This document shows positions 7,610 to 16,793 of a DNA stretch of 64,000 nt, piece after piece (position 1 is the stretch's first letter; the number at the start of each line of letters is the position of its first letter). The translations under genes were made by a program, and so were the position numbers. The notes under the pieces are model-generated. The model searched no databases. It saw only the letters and a program-made list of their open reading frames with translations, and had not been told where the DNA came from. Origin of the DNA: Bradyrhizobium yuanmingense (GTDB lineage Bacteria > Pseudomonadota > Alphaproteobacteria > Rhizobiales > Xanthobacteraceae); contig NZ_FMAE01000007.1 in assembly GCF_900094575.1 (NCBI RefSeq), forward strand, positions 1 to 64,000, written 5' to 3'.

Positions 7610-8931
7610 AGGCGCTGGCCGAACAGATCGGCGACATCGACGGCATCAACATCTATGGCCGCGTGGTCGGCGTTCGCGGTCTGATGGTCGAGGTGGCCGG
7701 CCCTATCCACGCGATGTCGGTCGGCGCGCGGCTGGTGATCGAGACCGGCGCCAACCGCACCATTCCGTGCGAGGTGATCGGCTTCTCCGGCAACAATGCC
7801 GTGGTGATGCCGTTCGCCGGCCTCGAGGGCGTGCGCCGCGGCTGCAAGGCGGTCATCGCCAATGCCGCCAACCAGGTGAGGCCGTCCGCGGCCTGGCTGG
7901 GACGCGTCGTCAATGCGCTGGGCGAGCCGATCGACGGCAAGGGGCCGCTGCCGCAGGGCTCTTCGCCGATGCCGTTCCGCAATACGCCGCCGCCCGCCCA
8001 TTCGCGCAAGCGCGTCGGCAGCCCGCTCGACCTCGGCGTGCGCGCCATGAACACCTTCCTCACCTGCTGCCGCGGTCAGCGCATGGGCATCTTCGCAGGC
8101 TCCGGCGTCGGCAAGTCGGTGCTGCTGTCGATGCTGGCGCGCAACGTCGATGCCGATGTCAGTGTCATCGGGCTGATCGGCGAACGCGGCCGCGAGGTGC
8201 AGGAATTCCTGCAGGACGATCTCGGCGAGGAGGGCCTTGCGCGCTCAGTCGTGGTGGTCGCGACCTCCGACGAGCCGGCCCTGATGCGCCGCCAGGCGGC
8301 CTACCTCACGCTCGCGGTCGCCGAATATTTTCGCGACGAGGACAAGGACGTGCTCTGCCTGATGGACTCGGTGACGCGCTTTGCGATGGCCCAGCGCGAG
8401 ATCGGCCTGTCTGCCGGCGAGCCGCCGACGGCCAAGGGTTACACGCCGACCGTCTTCACCGAGTTGCCGAAGCTGCTGGAGCGTGCCGGGCCGGGATTGG
8501 GCGAGGGCGCCATCACCGCGATCTTCACGGTGCTGGTCGACGGCGACGACCATAACGAGCCGATCGCCGATGCCGTCCGCGGCATCCTCGACGGCCACAT
8601 CGTGATGCAGCGCTCGATCGCCGAGCGCGGCCGCTATCCCGCGATCAACATTCTCAAATCCGTCTCGCGCACGATGCCGAAATCGGCCGATCCGCAGTTC
8701 TGGCCGGTGATCCAGCGGGCGCGCCAGGTGATGGCGACCTATGCCGACATGGAGGAATTGATCCGTCTCGGCGCCTACCGCGCCGGCTCCAGTCCCGAGG
8801 TCGACGAGGCCATCCGCCTCAACGAGCCGCTGGAAGCCTTCCTGCGCCAGCGCAAGGACGAAAAGGCATCGCTCGCGGAGGGCTATCGCCAATTGGCGCA
8901 AATCCTCGGCAATTTGGAAACGGAACGCTAA
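7606..8931 (+). CDS. fliI: Flagellum-specific ATP synthase FliI
   Basis: FliI is the ATPase of the flagellar type III export apparatus at the cytoplasmic base of the motor. The 441-residue protein has an N-terminal beta-barrel, Walker A at GSGVGKS (about residues 165-171), Walker B in VLCLMDSVTR, and the typical HNEPIADAVRGILDGHIV segment. The start is fixed because no other start codon occurs between the in-frame upstream stop (7576) and this ATG. It is followed by fliJ after 121 bp and lies opposite ctrA, which fits CtrA control of flagellar genes. Confidence 0.96.
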   Translation: MKALAEQIGDIDGINIYGRVVGVRGLMVEVAGPIHAMSVGARLVIETGANRTIPCEVIGFSGNNAVVMPFAGLEGVRRGCKAVIANAANQVRPSAAWLGRVVNALGEPIDGKGPLPQGSSPMPFRNTPPPAHSRKRVGSPLDLGVRAMNTFLTCCRGQRMGIFAGSGVGKSVLLSMLARNVDADVSVIGLIGERGREVQEFLQDDLGEEGLARSVVVVATSDEPALMRRQAAYLTLAVAEYFRDEDKDVLCLMDSVTRFAMAQREIGLSAGEPPTAKGYTPTVFTELPKLLERAGPGLGEGAITAIFTVLVDGDDHNEPIADAVRGILDGHIVMQRSIAERGRYPAINILKSVSRTMPKSADPQFWPVIQRARQVMATYADMEELIRLGAYRAGSSPEVDEAIRLNEPLEAFLRQRKDEKASLAEGYRQLAQILGNLETER

Positions 8932-9052
8932 CTTTGTCCGGTCATCATCCGATCCCACAGAGTAGCAGAGCCGGTCTGGGCCCCCTTCGGGCCCGTGGGG
9001 TGACCGGTATCGTCCCACGTGCAGCGGGGGGACTTCTGGGGAGTACGAGTCG

Positions 9053-9472
9053 ATGAAGTCACGAGATACCCTCATCCGCCTGAAGAAGTTTCAGGTCGAC
9101 GAGAAGCGCCGCCGGGTCACCCAGATCGAGACCATGATCGCCGACTTCCAGCGCATGTCGGTCGATCTCGAACGCGAGATCCAGACCGAGCAGGAGCGCG
9201 CCGGGATCAACGATCCCTCGCACTTCGCCTACCCGACCTACGCCAAAGCCGCGATCCAGCGCCGCGAGAACCTGACCCGTTCGGCCGACGAGCTCAAGGG
9301 CCAGCTCGAGGAAGCCAAGGCCGCACTGGCCGAGGCCTTCGAGGAACTGAAAAAGGTCGAGCTGCTCGACGAGCGCGACCAGGCCCGCGAGCGTGCCGAG
9401 GAGAACGCCCGCGAGCAGGCTGACCTCGACAGCATCGGCCTGATGCGTGCCCGTATCGGCGCCGTCGCCTGA
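9053..9472 (+). CDS. fliJ: Flagellar export chaperone FliJ
   Basis: This 139-residue, almost wholly helical, charged protein begins MKSRDTLIRLKKFQVDEKRR and continues with heptad-like coiled coils, as in FliJ, the export chaperone that binds FliI and FlhA. Sequence similarity within the FliJ family is low, so the assignment rests on the start motif, size, coiled-coil nature and the position after fliI. The 121-bp gap before it holds a GC-rich dyad (GGGCCCCCTTCGGGCCC type), which may slow transcription. A strong terminator follows. Confidence 0.9.
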   Translation: MKSRDTLIRLKKFQVDEKRRRVTQIETMIADFQRMSVDLEREIQTEQERAGINDPSHFAYPTYAKAAIQRRENLTRSADELKGQLEEAKAALAEAFEELKKVELLDERDQARERAEENAREQADLDSIGLMRARIGAVA

Positions 9473-9504
9473 GCCGCTAGCACCAGATCATCTAGGAATT
9501 CCAG

Positions 9505-9531
9505 AACCCGGACCCGCAAGGTCCGGGTTTT
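9505..9531 (+). terminator. Rho-independent terminator after fliJ
   Basis: A perfect 10-bp stem AACCCGGACC/GGTCCGGGTT with loop CGCAA is followed by TT. It lies 33 bp past the fliJ stop codon. Confidence 0.9.
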
Positions 9532-9648
9532 CGCATGTGCTGTCCACAGTGTGGCGCCGCGCCCCTTGGTGGTCGGCTTGGCTGCGCGCTATGGTGGTGC
9601 GGTGCCGGGGTCTGCGCCGAACGCGACGGCCGCGTGTTGGGGGGCTGA

Positions 9649-10194
9649 ATGCTGACGCCAGCGGAGCTGGTCGGGTTGATTGAGGCGGTGGCGAAGGGCG
9701 ATCAGGCCGCGTTCGAGCGCCTCTACGCCGCCACGCGCGCGAAACTCTACGGCGTCGTGCTCCGTATCTTGCGCAGGCAGGATCTCGCGGAGGAGGTCAT
9801 TCAGGAGACTTACGTCAAGATCTGGAACAGCGCCGGCCAGTTCAATCCGGCCCTGTCCTCGCCGATCACGTGGATGGCCTCGATCGCCCGCAACCGCGCC
9901 ATCGACATCGTCCGCAAGAAGTCGGAAGCCTCCATCGAGGAAGAGCCTCAGGCGATGGAAGTCGCGGCCGAAAGTCCCGATCCGCTGGCCCGCCGCGAGA
10001 TGACCGAGGAGCTGAAGCGGCTCCTGGAATGCATCGGCCGGCTCGAGCCGGACCGTCAGAGGCTCGTGCTGCTCGCCTATTACAACGGCTGGAGCCGCGA
10101 GCAATTGGCGGAGAAGTTTTCAGCGCCGGTCAACACGGTGAAGACGTGGCTGCGGCGCAGCATGCTGGATATCCGGGAGTGCCTCGGACTGTGA
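9649..10194 (+). CDS. ECF-family RNA polymerase sigma factor (SigK-like)
   Basis: This 181-residue protein has region 2 (about residues 22-90, with DLAEEVIQETYVKIWNSA and SPITWMASIARNRAID) and region 4 (about 120-175, with the helix-turn-helix GWSREQLAEKFSAPVNTVKTWLRR). There is no region 3, as in extracytoplasmic-function sigma factors. The directly following gene encodes an RskA-like anti-sigma factor, the usual pairing for the SigK-like (ECF19) group, often linked to oxidative or envelope stress. The signal and regulon cannot be read here. The ATG follows a GGGGGGC stretch. Confidence 0.92.
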   Translation: MLTPAELVGLIEAVAKGDQAAFERLYAATRAKLYGVVLRILRRQDLAEEVIQETYVKIWNSAGQFNPALSSPITWMASIARNRAIDIVRKKSEASIEEEPQAMEVAAESPDPLARREMTEELKRLLECIGRLEPDRQRLVLLAYYNGWSREQLAEKFSAPVNTVKTWLRRSMLDIRECLGL

Positions 10195-10231
10195 TCGCTT
10201 GGATGATGAGGGTGGTTCTGGACTGCAATTG

Positions 10232-11293
10232 ATGGCCTACACGGAGGACCATATCGCGCTCGCCGCGGAATATGCGCTCGGGACGCTCGGCGCCGACGAG
10301 CGCGCGCAGGTCGAGACCATGATGGCGGTGGACCCGGCGTTCGCCGAGATCGTGCAGGCCTGGGCCTATCGGCTCGGCGTGCTCAACCAGATGGTCGGCT
10401 CGGTCGAGCCGCGTCCGATCGTGTGGGAGAACATCAGGGCGGAGATCGCGCGCACGACCGCCGCGCAGGAGCCGCCTGCGCCTGCCGAAGCTTCGCCGCC
10501 ACCACAGCCGCCTTTGCCCGAGACGCCCTCGCTGGCAGCTGCGGAATCTCCGCCCGAGAGCTCGCAGTCGGCTGAGGTGCAGCAGCCCGAAGCCGCGGCG
10601 CCTGAGGCGCCGCGTCCCGAGTTTGATGCTGTTCCGGAGATCGCGCCGCAATTCATCCCGCAAGTCCATGCGCCGGATGCCAACGTCGTCCGTGCGCCCC
10701 AAGCGCCGGTGGTCGACGACAGCAATGTGATTCGTCTCGAGAGCCGGGTGAAGCGCTGGCGCACCATCGCTTCCGCCATTGGCGCGCTCGCGGCCGCGCT
10801 GCTCGTAACGCTGTCGCTGCAGATCTTGCTGCCCGACGCGCTGCCGGGCGCTTTGCGTCCCCCGCCGCGCATCCAGACGGTCGAGGTGAAGACGCCGGCC
10901 GCGCCGCTCGCCGCCTCCGCGCAATATGTCGCGCTGCTGCAGGGCCAGGGCGGTGGCCCCGCCTTCATCCTCACCATCGACGGCGCGACGCGGAATTTCA
11001 CGGTGCGGAAGGTCGGCGCGACGCCGGAGCCCGGCAAGAGCTTCGAGCTCTGGCTGATCTCGGACAAGCTGCCGCGCCCGCGCTCGCTCGGCGTGATCGG
11101 CGCCGGCGATTTCACCGCGCGTCCACTGCTCGCCTCCTACGATGCCGAGGTCGTCAATAGCGCGACCTTCGCCGTCACCATCGAGCAGGCGGGCGGCTCG
11201 CCGAACGGCCAGCCGACCTCCGCCCCGGTCTTTTCCGGCAAGCTGATCGAGACCGTGCCGCCGGCCCAACCGCAGGCGCCCGCGCAAAAATAG
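10232..11293 (+). CDS. RskA-like anti-sigma factor
   Basis: This protein of 353 residues starts with a zinc-finger-like anti-sigma segment (TEDHIALAAEYALGTLGADER, abbreviated), has a long Pro/Ala/Glu-rich linker (about residues 75-165), one membrane segment (about 176-196, IASAIGALAAALLVTLSLQ) and a periplasmic RskA domain with PGKSFELWLI and LGVIGAG. It should hold the upstream sigma factor at the membrane until a signal frees it. I prefer the ATG at 10232 over TTG at 10199 because the family begins at this point; the longer frame adds 11 unrelated residues. The gap to the sigma gene is 37 bp, consistent with one operon. Confidence 0.88.
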   Translation: MAYTEDHIALAAEYALGTLGADERAQVETMMAVDPAFAEIVQAWAYRLGVLNQMVGSVEPRPIVWENIRAEIARTTAAQEPPAPAEASPPPQPPLPETPSLAAAESPPESSQSAEVQQPEAAAPEAPRPEFDAVPEIAPQFIPQVHAPDANVVRAPQAPVVDDSNVIRLESRVKRWRTIASAIGALAAALLVTLSLQILLPDALPGALRPPPRIQTVEVKTPAAPLAASAQYVALLQGQGGGPAFILTIDGATRNFTVRKVGATPEPGKSFELWLISDKLPRPRSLGVIGAGDFTARPLLASYDAEVVNSATFAVTIEQAGGSPNGQPTSAPVFSGKLIETVPPAQPQAPAQK

Positions 11294-11393
11294 GTGCCAC
11301 GGCGACTGTCGCCACGGTCCATCCCGCTGTCGCAGCCCGACAAGTGCCCCCGAATCCGCCCTCGATTTGAACCTCGCCTCGGTCCACGGCGTC

Positions 11394-11408
11394 AAATTCC
11401 CGGAATTT
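11394..11408. promoter_or_regulatory. AT-rich dyad upstream of the AraC-family gene
   Basis: AAATTC-CCG-GAATTT is a symmetric 15-base site 37 bp before the start codon. Its position suits an operator, but nothing else supports it. Confidence 0.3.
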
Positions 11409-11444
11409 GAACGCGATTGATGCCGGAAAGGGCGAGAAAATCAG

Positions 11445-12404
11445 ATGGATGCAGCGAGAACGCCGGGCATCTTCCTTCACCAATATGCAGGCCTGCCGCA
11501 CGGTCCGGCCTTCGAGCATTGGCGCGAGCGGGCCGTCGGTCGCTGCGGCCTCGATATCGGGCCGAGCCGTGGCGACAGCATCGATTGCCGGCTGCAGATC
11601 AGCGTCGTCGACAACATCACCCTTGCCATTCCGGAAGGTGCCTCGGCGCAATATTCCCGCACACAGAGCCACCTTGCCGACGGCAGCGACGATCTCGTGC
11701 TGATATCGGCCCATGCGGGGCTCGTCCGCGTCGGGCAGAACGGCCACACCGTCGAGCTCGCGCCCGCCCAGATGGTGCTGGTCGACATGAGCGTGACCGG
11801 CACCGTCGGCCACACCGAGGCAGACCGCTTCACCACCGTTCGCATGCCGCGCCGCGCGCTGCTCGACATCAATCCGCGCGCCGAGGACAAGCTCTCGCAG
11901 GTGCTCGTCGACGGCGCAGTCGCCGAGACCATCTTCCGCTACCACGCGCTCGCCGCCAATCACGCGCCGCATCTCGATGCGGTCGGCCAGCGCCTGACCG
12001 CGCAGCACATGGTCGATCTCGTCGGTCTCCTGCTCGGCACCGATGCCGAGCACGCAAGCCGCGCCCGCGGCCGCGGGCAGGCGGCGGCGCGCCTCGATCT
12101 CATGCGCGCCGACGTGATGGCCGCACTCGGCCGCAACGATCTCTGCCTCGCCGAAGTTGCGACGCGCTCGGGCTTGAGCCCGCGCCAGGCCCAGCGCCTG
12201 TTCGAGCAGGCCGGCACGACCTTCACCGAATTCGTGCTGGAGCAACGCCTGCTCCATGCGCGCAAGCTGCTCGGCGATCCCCGCGCCAGGATGCGCAAGA
12301 TCAGTGACATCGCGCATTCCTCCGGCTTCTCCGATCTGTCCTATTTCAACCGCGCCTTCCGCAAGCGTTTTGGCGCGACGCCGTCGGAATTGCGCGAGGC
12401 ATAA
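11445..12404 (+). CDS. AraC-family transcriptional regulator
   Basis: This 319-residue protein has a C-terminal AraC DNA-binding domain (about residues 217-317) with two helix-turn-helix units: LAEVATRSGLSPRQAQRLF and ISDIAHSSGFSDLSYFNRAF, ending in the usual FGATPSELR. The N-terminal part (residues 1-205) looks like the AraC_binding_2 type of ligand or dimerisation domain. It is followed after 117 bp by a flavoprotein gene in the same direction, which may be a target. The effector is unknown. Confidence 0.9.
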   Translation: MDAARTPGIFLHQYAGLPHGPAFEHWRERAVGRCGLDIGPSRGDSIDCRLQISVVDNITLAIPEGASAQYSRTQSHLADGSDDLVLISAHAGLVRVGQNGHTVELAPAQMVLVDMSVTGTVGHTEADRFTTVRMPRRALLDINPRAEDKLSQVLVDGAVAETIFRYHALAANHAPHLDAVGQRLTAQHMVDLVGLLLGTDAEHASRARGRGQAAARLDLMRADVMAALGRNDLCLAEVATRSGLSPRQAQRLFEQAGTTFTEFVLEQRLLHARKLLGDPRARMRKISDIAHSSGFSDLSYFNRAFRKRFGATPSELREA

Positions 12405-12520
12405 ATCGCGATTTTGTGCAGCGGCGCGGACGCCGCCGCATTTGGTCGCCGCCTGTTGTTGCGCTAGTCTGTCTCCGCGGGCAGGCCGCAGGTTTCCTCG
12501 GGAAAGTGCAGTAGGCGGAG

Positions 12521-13741
12521 ATGGCGCGTATCGTCGTGCTCGGCGCCGGGTTTGCGGGGTTGTGGGCGGCCATCGGCGCCGCGCGCAAGCGCGAGGAGAT
12601 CGGCGCGAGCGATCGCGACATCGAAATCCGTCTCGTCGACCGCAATCCCTATCACAATATCCGCGTGCGCAATTACGAGGCCGATCTCGCCGAGGTCGCG
12701 CTTCCGCTTCCGCAATTGCTCGATCCGATCGGCGTCAGCCACGGCCTTGGCGAGGTCGAGGCCGTCGATCCGGCCCGGCGCGAAATCTCGCTCGTCACCA
12801 GCGCCGGCGCGGAGACGCTGCACTACGACCGCCTGGTGCTGGCGCTCGGCAGCGCGGTGATGCGCCCCGATATTCCCGGCCTGGCCGCACACGCCTTCGA
12901 CGTCGACACCTATGCCGCGGCGCTCCGCCTTGAAGATCATCTAGTTTCGCTCGGACGCAGCGCGCCGTCTCCGGGCCATTCAACGGTGGTCGTGGTCGGC
13001 GCCGGCTTCACCGGCATCGAAGTCGCAGCTGAGATGCCGGACCGGTTGGCGCGCGCAGGGATCACCGGCAGCCGCCGCATCATCCTGGTCGATCCCAATC
13101 CGAGCGTCGGCGCCAGCATCGGCGCGAACGCGCGCCCGGTGATCGAGACGGCCCTGGCTTCGCTCGACATCGAGACGCGGCTCGGCGTGCGTGTCGCCGC
13201 GATCGAGGCCGCGGGCATGCGCCTGAGTTCGGGCGAATTCATTCCGGCACGGACGGTGATCTGGTGCGCGGGCATGCGGGCAAGCCCTTTGGCGGCGACC
13301 TTTCCGGGCGGGCGCGATTCGCTCGGGCGCCTGCTCGTCGATCCCTTCATGCGTGTGGCCGATGTCGGCGGCGTGTTCGCGGCCGGCGATGTTGCGTCGA
13401 GCGTGATCGACGGGCTGCATCCGACCGTGATGTCCTGCCAGTTCGCCCGTCCCATGGGCCGCTTCGCCGGCCACAACGTGGTCGCCGATCTCGTCGGCCT
13501 GCCCATGCTGCCGCTGCGGATCGACTGGTACGTGACCGTGCTCGACCTCGGCGGCTGGGGCGCGCTCTATACCGAAGGATGGAATCGCGAGGTCCGTGCC
13601 ACCGGCGCGGCCGCGAAGTCGACCAAACAGACCATCAACCGCAAGCGCATCTATCCGCCGCTCTCGGGACGCAAGGACGAGCTGTTCGCTGCCGCCGCCC
13701 CGACCGTGCAGGCGCCGCCGCCGACGTATGGGGGAAGGTAG
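12521..13741 (+). CDS. NAD(P)/FAD-dependent oxidoreductase, NDH-2-like
   Basis: This 406-residue flavoprotein has an N-terminal FAD-binding motif (VVLGAGFAGLWAA, residues 5-17), a second dinucleotide motif (VVVGAGFTGIEVA, about 156-168) and the late FAD motif VFAAGDVA. The fold and order match type II NADH dehydrogenases and related pyridine nucleotide-disulfide oxidoreductases. I see no clear C-terminal membrane anchor. The electron acceptor, quinone or other, cannot be told from sequence. A long palindrome starts 29 bp after the stop. Confidence 0.88.
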   Translation: MARIVVLGAGFAGLWAAIGAARKREEIGASDRDIEIRLVDRNPYHNIRVRNYEADLAEVALPLPQLLDPIGVSHGLGEVEAVDPARREISLVTSAGAETLHYDRLVLALGSAVMRPDIPGLAAHAFDVDTYAAALRLEDHLVSLGRSAPSPGHSTVVVVGAGFTGIEVAAEMPDRLARAGITGSRRIILVDPNPSVGASIGANARPVIETALASLDIETRLGVRVAAIEAAGMRLSSGEFIPARTVIWCAGMRASPLAATFPGGRDSLGRLLVDPFMRVADVGGVFAAGDVASSVIDGLHPTVMSCQFARPMGRFAGHNVVADLVGLPMLPLRIDWYVTVLDLGGWGALYTEGWNREVRATGAAAKSTKQTINRKRIYPPLSGRKDELFAAAAPTVQAPPPTYGGR

Positions 13742-13769
13742 TTGGCAGGCAGGGCCGTGCCGCTTGCTC

Positions 13770-13849
13770 CGTCATTGCGAGCGCAGCGAAGCAATCCAGA
13801 GTCTTTCCGCGGAGGCAGTCTGGATTGCTTCGCTGCGCTCGCAATGACG
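13770..13849. repeat. Intergenic perfect palindrome, family B
   Basis: Two 31-base arms starting CGTCATTGCGAGCGCAGCGA and ending in its reverse complement are perfectly complementary around an 18-base loop. Elements of this look are widespread in Bradyrhizobium genomes; only one copy is in this window. Confidence 0.9.
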
Positions 13850-13864
13850 AGATACCAGAAATGG

Positions 13865-13893
13865 GAAAGCGCCCGTGGGGGGCGGGCGCTTTC
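13865..13893. terminator. Strong hairpin, probable bidirectional terminator
   Basis: An 11-bp perfect stem GAAAGCGCCCG/CGGGCGCTTTC with a 7-base loop lies between the rightward flavoprotein gene and the leftward small membrane protein gene. Short T runs flank it on both strands. Confidence 0.75.
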
Positions 13894-13991
13894 TGTAGTC
13901 GACTTGGGGTTGGGGTCGTCTACATATCCACGTGGCGACTTTGGGGGGCTGGTAAAGAGCCGCGTGAATTCACAAAACTCGTCAGATCTCC

Positions 13992-14192
13992 TTAGCGAAC
14001 GAGGGACGCGTTCGAACTGGTGACAACGACCGGCTTGCCGGCCTTGATGACGCGGGCGGTCTGGGTCAGGCCTTCATCCGAACCCGAGCGTGCCGTAATG
14101 CCGAGGCCAGCCACCGCGATCCCTGCGACGAGGGCGACGACCACGATTTTCAAATGGGTCGCGCGATCTGCGCTGTAGATCGAGTGGTTCAT
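13992..14192 (-). CDS. Small single-pass membrane protein of unknown function
   Basis: This 66-residue protein has a short cytoplasmic start (MNHSIYSADRATHLK), one hydrophobic helix (residues 16-34) and a polar tail ending in VVTSSNASLVR. An AGGAGG ribosome site lies five bases before the ATG, so I regard it as real. I do not recognise a family with a function. It is isolated, with a shared hairpin terminator downstream and a GATTC site about 90 bp upstream. Confidence 0.7.
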   Translation of the reverse strand: MNHSIYSADRATHLKIVVVALVAGIAVAGLGITARSGSDEGLTQTARVIKAGKPVVVTSSNASLVR

Positions 14193-14333
14193 GGAAGCCT
14201 CCTGCCGCCATCTACCCGAAGTAGTCGCCGGCCATTTGAGGCAGGTTCATGCTTCCGGTGCCCATCAACCTAGTATCGGGGGGATTCGTTCCCAAGGGGC
14301 CATCACAAGGGCGTGATATGACGTGATAGATCG

Positions 14334-14356
14334 CGATCAAAGGCGGCCCTTGATCG
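14334..14356. promoter_or_regulatory. Dyad in the gap between the small membrane protein gene and flhA
   Basis: CGATCAAAGG-CGG-CCCTTGATCG has nine of ten arm positions paired and is followed on the plus strand by TTCTTTT. It could be an operator or a weak terminator. It lies 142 bp upstream of the leftward small gene. Confidence 0.35.
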
Positions 14357-14400
14357 TTCTTTTACATAATTATTTCAAAGATGTAATGAGCCTAGTGCCG

Positions 14401-14445
14401 GGTTTTTGAGGCCTTGGTCGACAAGGCGCCAGGAACTCAAAAACC
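14401..14445. terminator. Nested dyad downstream of flhA
   Basis: GGTTTTTGAG at 14401 pairs perfectly with CTCAAAAACC at 14436, and inside it GCCTTG-GTCGA-CAAGGC forms a second stem. It begins 42 bp past the flhA stop codon. Read leftward, the outer arm ends near an AT-rich stretch, so a terminator role is plausible. Confidence 0.5.
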
Positions 14446-14486
14446 ATTTGCCTGTGGCTGAAAAACACACGGCTTCTTAAGGCAAA

Positions 14487-16628
14487 TCAGATGCTTCCGA
14501 CGGTTTTCAGCCTCGCCCTGGGGTGGATTTCGGCCTGCGACAGCACGGTGGTCTGGGCCCGGAACCGTTCCACCAGGGAGCGCACGAAGGGCCGAATGGA
14601 AGCGGAGGTGACCAGCACCGGCGCCTCGCCTTCGCGGGCGGCGCGCTCGAAGGCCTCGCGCACGGCAGTCATGAATTCCGAGAGTTTCGAGGGCTGCATG
14701 GCAAGGCTCCGCTCCTCGCCCTGGCCGATGATGGATTCGGCAAAAGCCTGCTCCCATTTCGCCGACAGTGCGATCAGCGGCAGATAGCCGGCGTAGGAGG
14801 TGTTCTGCGCGCAAATCTGCCGCGCTAGGCGGGCGCGGACGTGCTCGACCATGGTCGCGGGGTTGCGCGAGAAGGCGAGCGAATCCGCAATGCCTTCGAG
14901 GATGGTGGAGAGGTCGCGGATCGAGATGCGCTCGGCGAGCAGCAGCTGCAGCACGCGCTGGATGCCGGAGACCGTGACCTGGCCCGGGACGATGTCCTTG
15001 ACCAGCTCGCTCTGCTCCTTCGGCAGCTCCTTGAGCAGCTTCTGCACCTCGCCGTAGGACAACAGGTCCGACATGTTGGCCTTGAGCAGCTCGGTGAGAT
15101 GGGTCGAGAGCACGGTCGCGGCGTCGACGACGGTGTAGCCCTTGAGCGAGGCCTCTTCCTTGAGGCTGGCATCGACCCAGGTTGCGGGCAGGCCGAAGGT
15201 CGGCTCGGTGGTGTGGATGCCGGGCACCTGCACCTGGCTGCCGCCGGGATCCATGACCATGAACTGGTTCGGCCAGATCTTGCCGGTGCCGGCGTCGACC
15301 TCCTTGATCTTGATGATGTAGGTGTTGGCCTCGAGCTGGACGTTGTCGAGGATGCGCACCGCCGGCATCACGAAGCCCATCTCGATCGCGAGCGAGCGGC
15401 GCAGCGCCTTGATCTGCTCGGTGAGGCGGTCGGTGCCGTCGGGGCCGTTGACCAGCGGCAGCAGGGCGTAGCCGAGCTCGATCTTGAGGTCGTCGATCTT
15501 GAGCGCGGCCGAGATCGGCTCTTCCGTCGCGGCAGCGCCCGGCGCACCCGGCGTTCCCGGAGCGGGCGCGGCGTGAACGGCGGCTTCGGCCTTGGCCGCC
15601 ACGCGGTTGCGGTTGCGGGCGTTCCAGGCCAGCGCGCCGGCGCCGGCGCCGAGCGCGAGGAAGGGCAGGGTCGGAATGCCCGGCAGCGCCGCCAGCACCA
15701 GCATCACCGCCGAGGACATCGCCAGCGCCTGCGGATAGCCGGAGAACTGCTTCATGAGCGCCTTGTCGGCGGCGCCGGAGACGCCGGCCTTGGAGACGAG
15801 CAGGCCGGCCGCGGTCGAGACGATCAGCGCCGGTACCTGAGTAACAAGGCCGTCACCGACGGTCAGCAGCGTGTAGGTGCGCCCCGCGTCGGCGAAGGAC
15901 ATGCCCTGCTGCGCGACGCCGATGATGATGCCGCCGACGACGTTGATGAACACGACCAGGAGGCCGGCGATGGCGTCGCCCCGGACGAACTTGGAGGCGC
16001 CGTCCATGGCGCCGAAGAAGCCGCTCTCGTCCTCGAGCTCCTTGCGCCGCTCCTTGGCGACCTTCTCGTCGATCAGGCCGGCGCCGAGGTCGGCGTCGAT
16101 CGCCATCTGCTTGCCGGGCATGGCGTCGAGGTGGAAGCGGGCGGCGACTTCGGCGATGCGGCCCGAGCCCTTGGTGATGACGACGAAATTGACGACGATC
16201 AGGATGGCGAAGACGATGATGCCGATGACGAAATTGCCGCCCATCACGAAGTTGCCGAAGGCCTCGATGACGTGACCGGCGGCGGCCGTGCCCTCGTGCC
16301 CGTGCGACAGGATCAGCCGGGTCGAGGCCATGTTGAGCGAGAGCCGCAGCATGGTCGAGATCAGGAGGACGGTCGGGAAGGCCGAGAATTCCAGCGGCGC
16401 CTGGATGAACAGCGACGTCATCAGGATCAGGATCGAGAGCGTGATCGAGATCGCCAGGAACACGTCCAGCACGATCGCGGGCAGCGGCAGGATCAGCACC
16501 ACCAGGATGGTGAGAACGCCGAGCGCCAGCGCGATGTCGCCGCGCTTGAGGACGGTGACGATGTCGTTGAGGGAAGGGATCGAGGGCCTTGCGCTGCCTA
16601 CGCCCTGTCCTGCGGTGACGTCGACCAT
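14487..16628 (-). CDS. flhA: Flagellar biosynthesis protein FlhA
   Basis: FlhA is the large export-gate protein of the flagellar type III system. The 713-residue product has about eight hydrophobic helices in its first half, the FHIPEP-family segment LSLNMASTRLILSHG, and a long cytosolic C-terminal domain that binds export chaperones (ending ARLKTVGSI). I set the start at 16628 because GGGGAGG lies just upstream and the residues after it (MVDVTAGQGVG) fit the family; the frame stays open 45 codons further. It lies apart from fliI and fliJ and faces away from them. Upstream lies a marked dyad at 16771-16793. Confidence 0.96.
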   Translation of the reverse strand: MVDVTAGQGVGSARPSIPSLNDIVTVLKRGDIALALGVLTILVVLILPLPAIVLDVFLAISITLSILILMTSLFIQAPLEFSAFPTVLLISTMLRLSLNMASTRLILSHGHEGTAAAGHVIEAFGNFVMGGNFVIGIIVFAILIVVNFVVITKGSGRIAEVAARFHLDAMPGKQMAIDADLGAGLIDEKVAKERRKELEDESGFFGAMDGASKFVRGDAIAGLLVVFINVVGGIIIGVAQQGMSFADAGRTYTLLTVGDGLVTQVPALIVSTAAGLLVSKAGVSGAADKALMKQFSGYPQALAMSSAVMLVLAALPGIPTLPFLALGAGAGALAWNARNRNRVAAKAEAAVHAAPAPGTPGAPGAAATEEPISAALKIDDLKIELGYALLPLVNGPDGTDRLTEQIKALRRSLAIEMGFVMPAVRILDNVQLEANTYIIKIKEVDAGTGKIWPNQFMVMDPGGSQVQVPGIHTTEPTFGLPATWVDASLKEEASLKGYTVVDAATVLSTHLTELLKANMSDLLSYGEVQKLLKELPKEQSELVKDIVPGQVTVSGIQRVLQLLLAERISIRDLSTILEGIADSLAFSRNPATMVEHVRARLARQICAQNTSYAGYLPLIALSAKWEQAFAESIIGQGEERSLAMQPSKLSEFMTAVREAFERAAREGEAPVLVTSASIRPFVRSLVERFRAQTTVLSQAEIHPRARLKTVGSI

Positions 16629-16728
16629 GGTAGCTGCCTCCCCGCGCGACTGCCGTCCGCGCGCCCCAAACGTCTGCGCGGCAGCCGACGGGCCGCCGTT
16701 CCGAAAGTGAGGCACCGCACTGGCGTCC

Positions 16729-16742
16729 ACGGGAGCTCCCGT
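16729..16742. promoter_or_regulatory. 14-bp perfect palindrome upstream of flhA
   Basis: ACGGGAGCTCCCGT is a perfect palindrome about 100 bp before the flhA start, inside the presumed promoter region. Confidence 0.3.
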
Positions 16743-16770
16743 TCTAAACGCGGCCGACGACACTCGACTT

Positions 16771-16793
16771 CACCCGGCAATTCTTGCCGGGTG
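16771..16793. promoter_or_regulatory. 10-bp inverted repeat upstream of flhA, candidate activator site
   Basis: CACCCGGCAA-TTC-TTGCCGGGTG is a perfect inverted repeat about 145 bp upstream of flhA. There is no T run, so it is not a simple terminator. The CGGCAA/TTGCCG core recalls flagellar enhancer elements bound by FlbD in Caulobacter; I could not find a clear sigma-54 promoter next to it. Confidence 0.4.
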
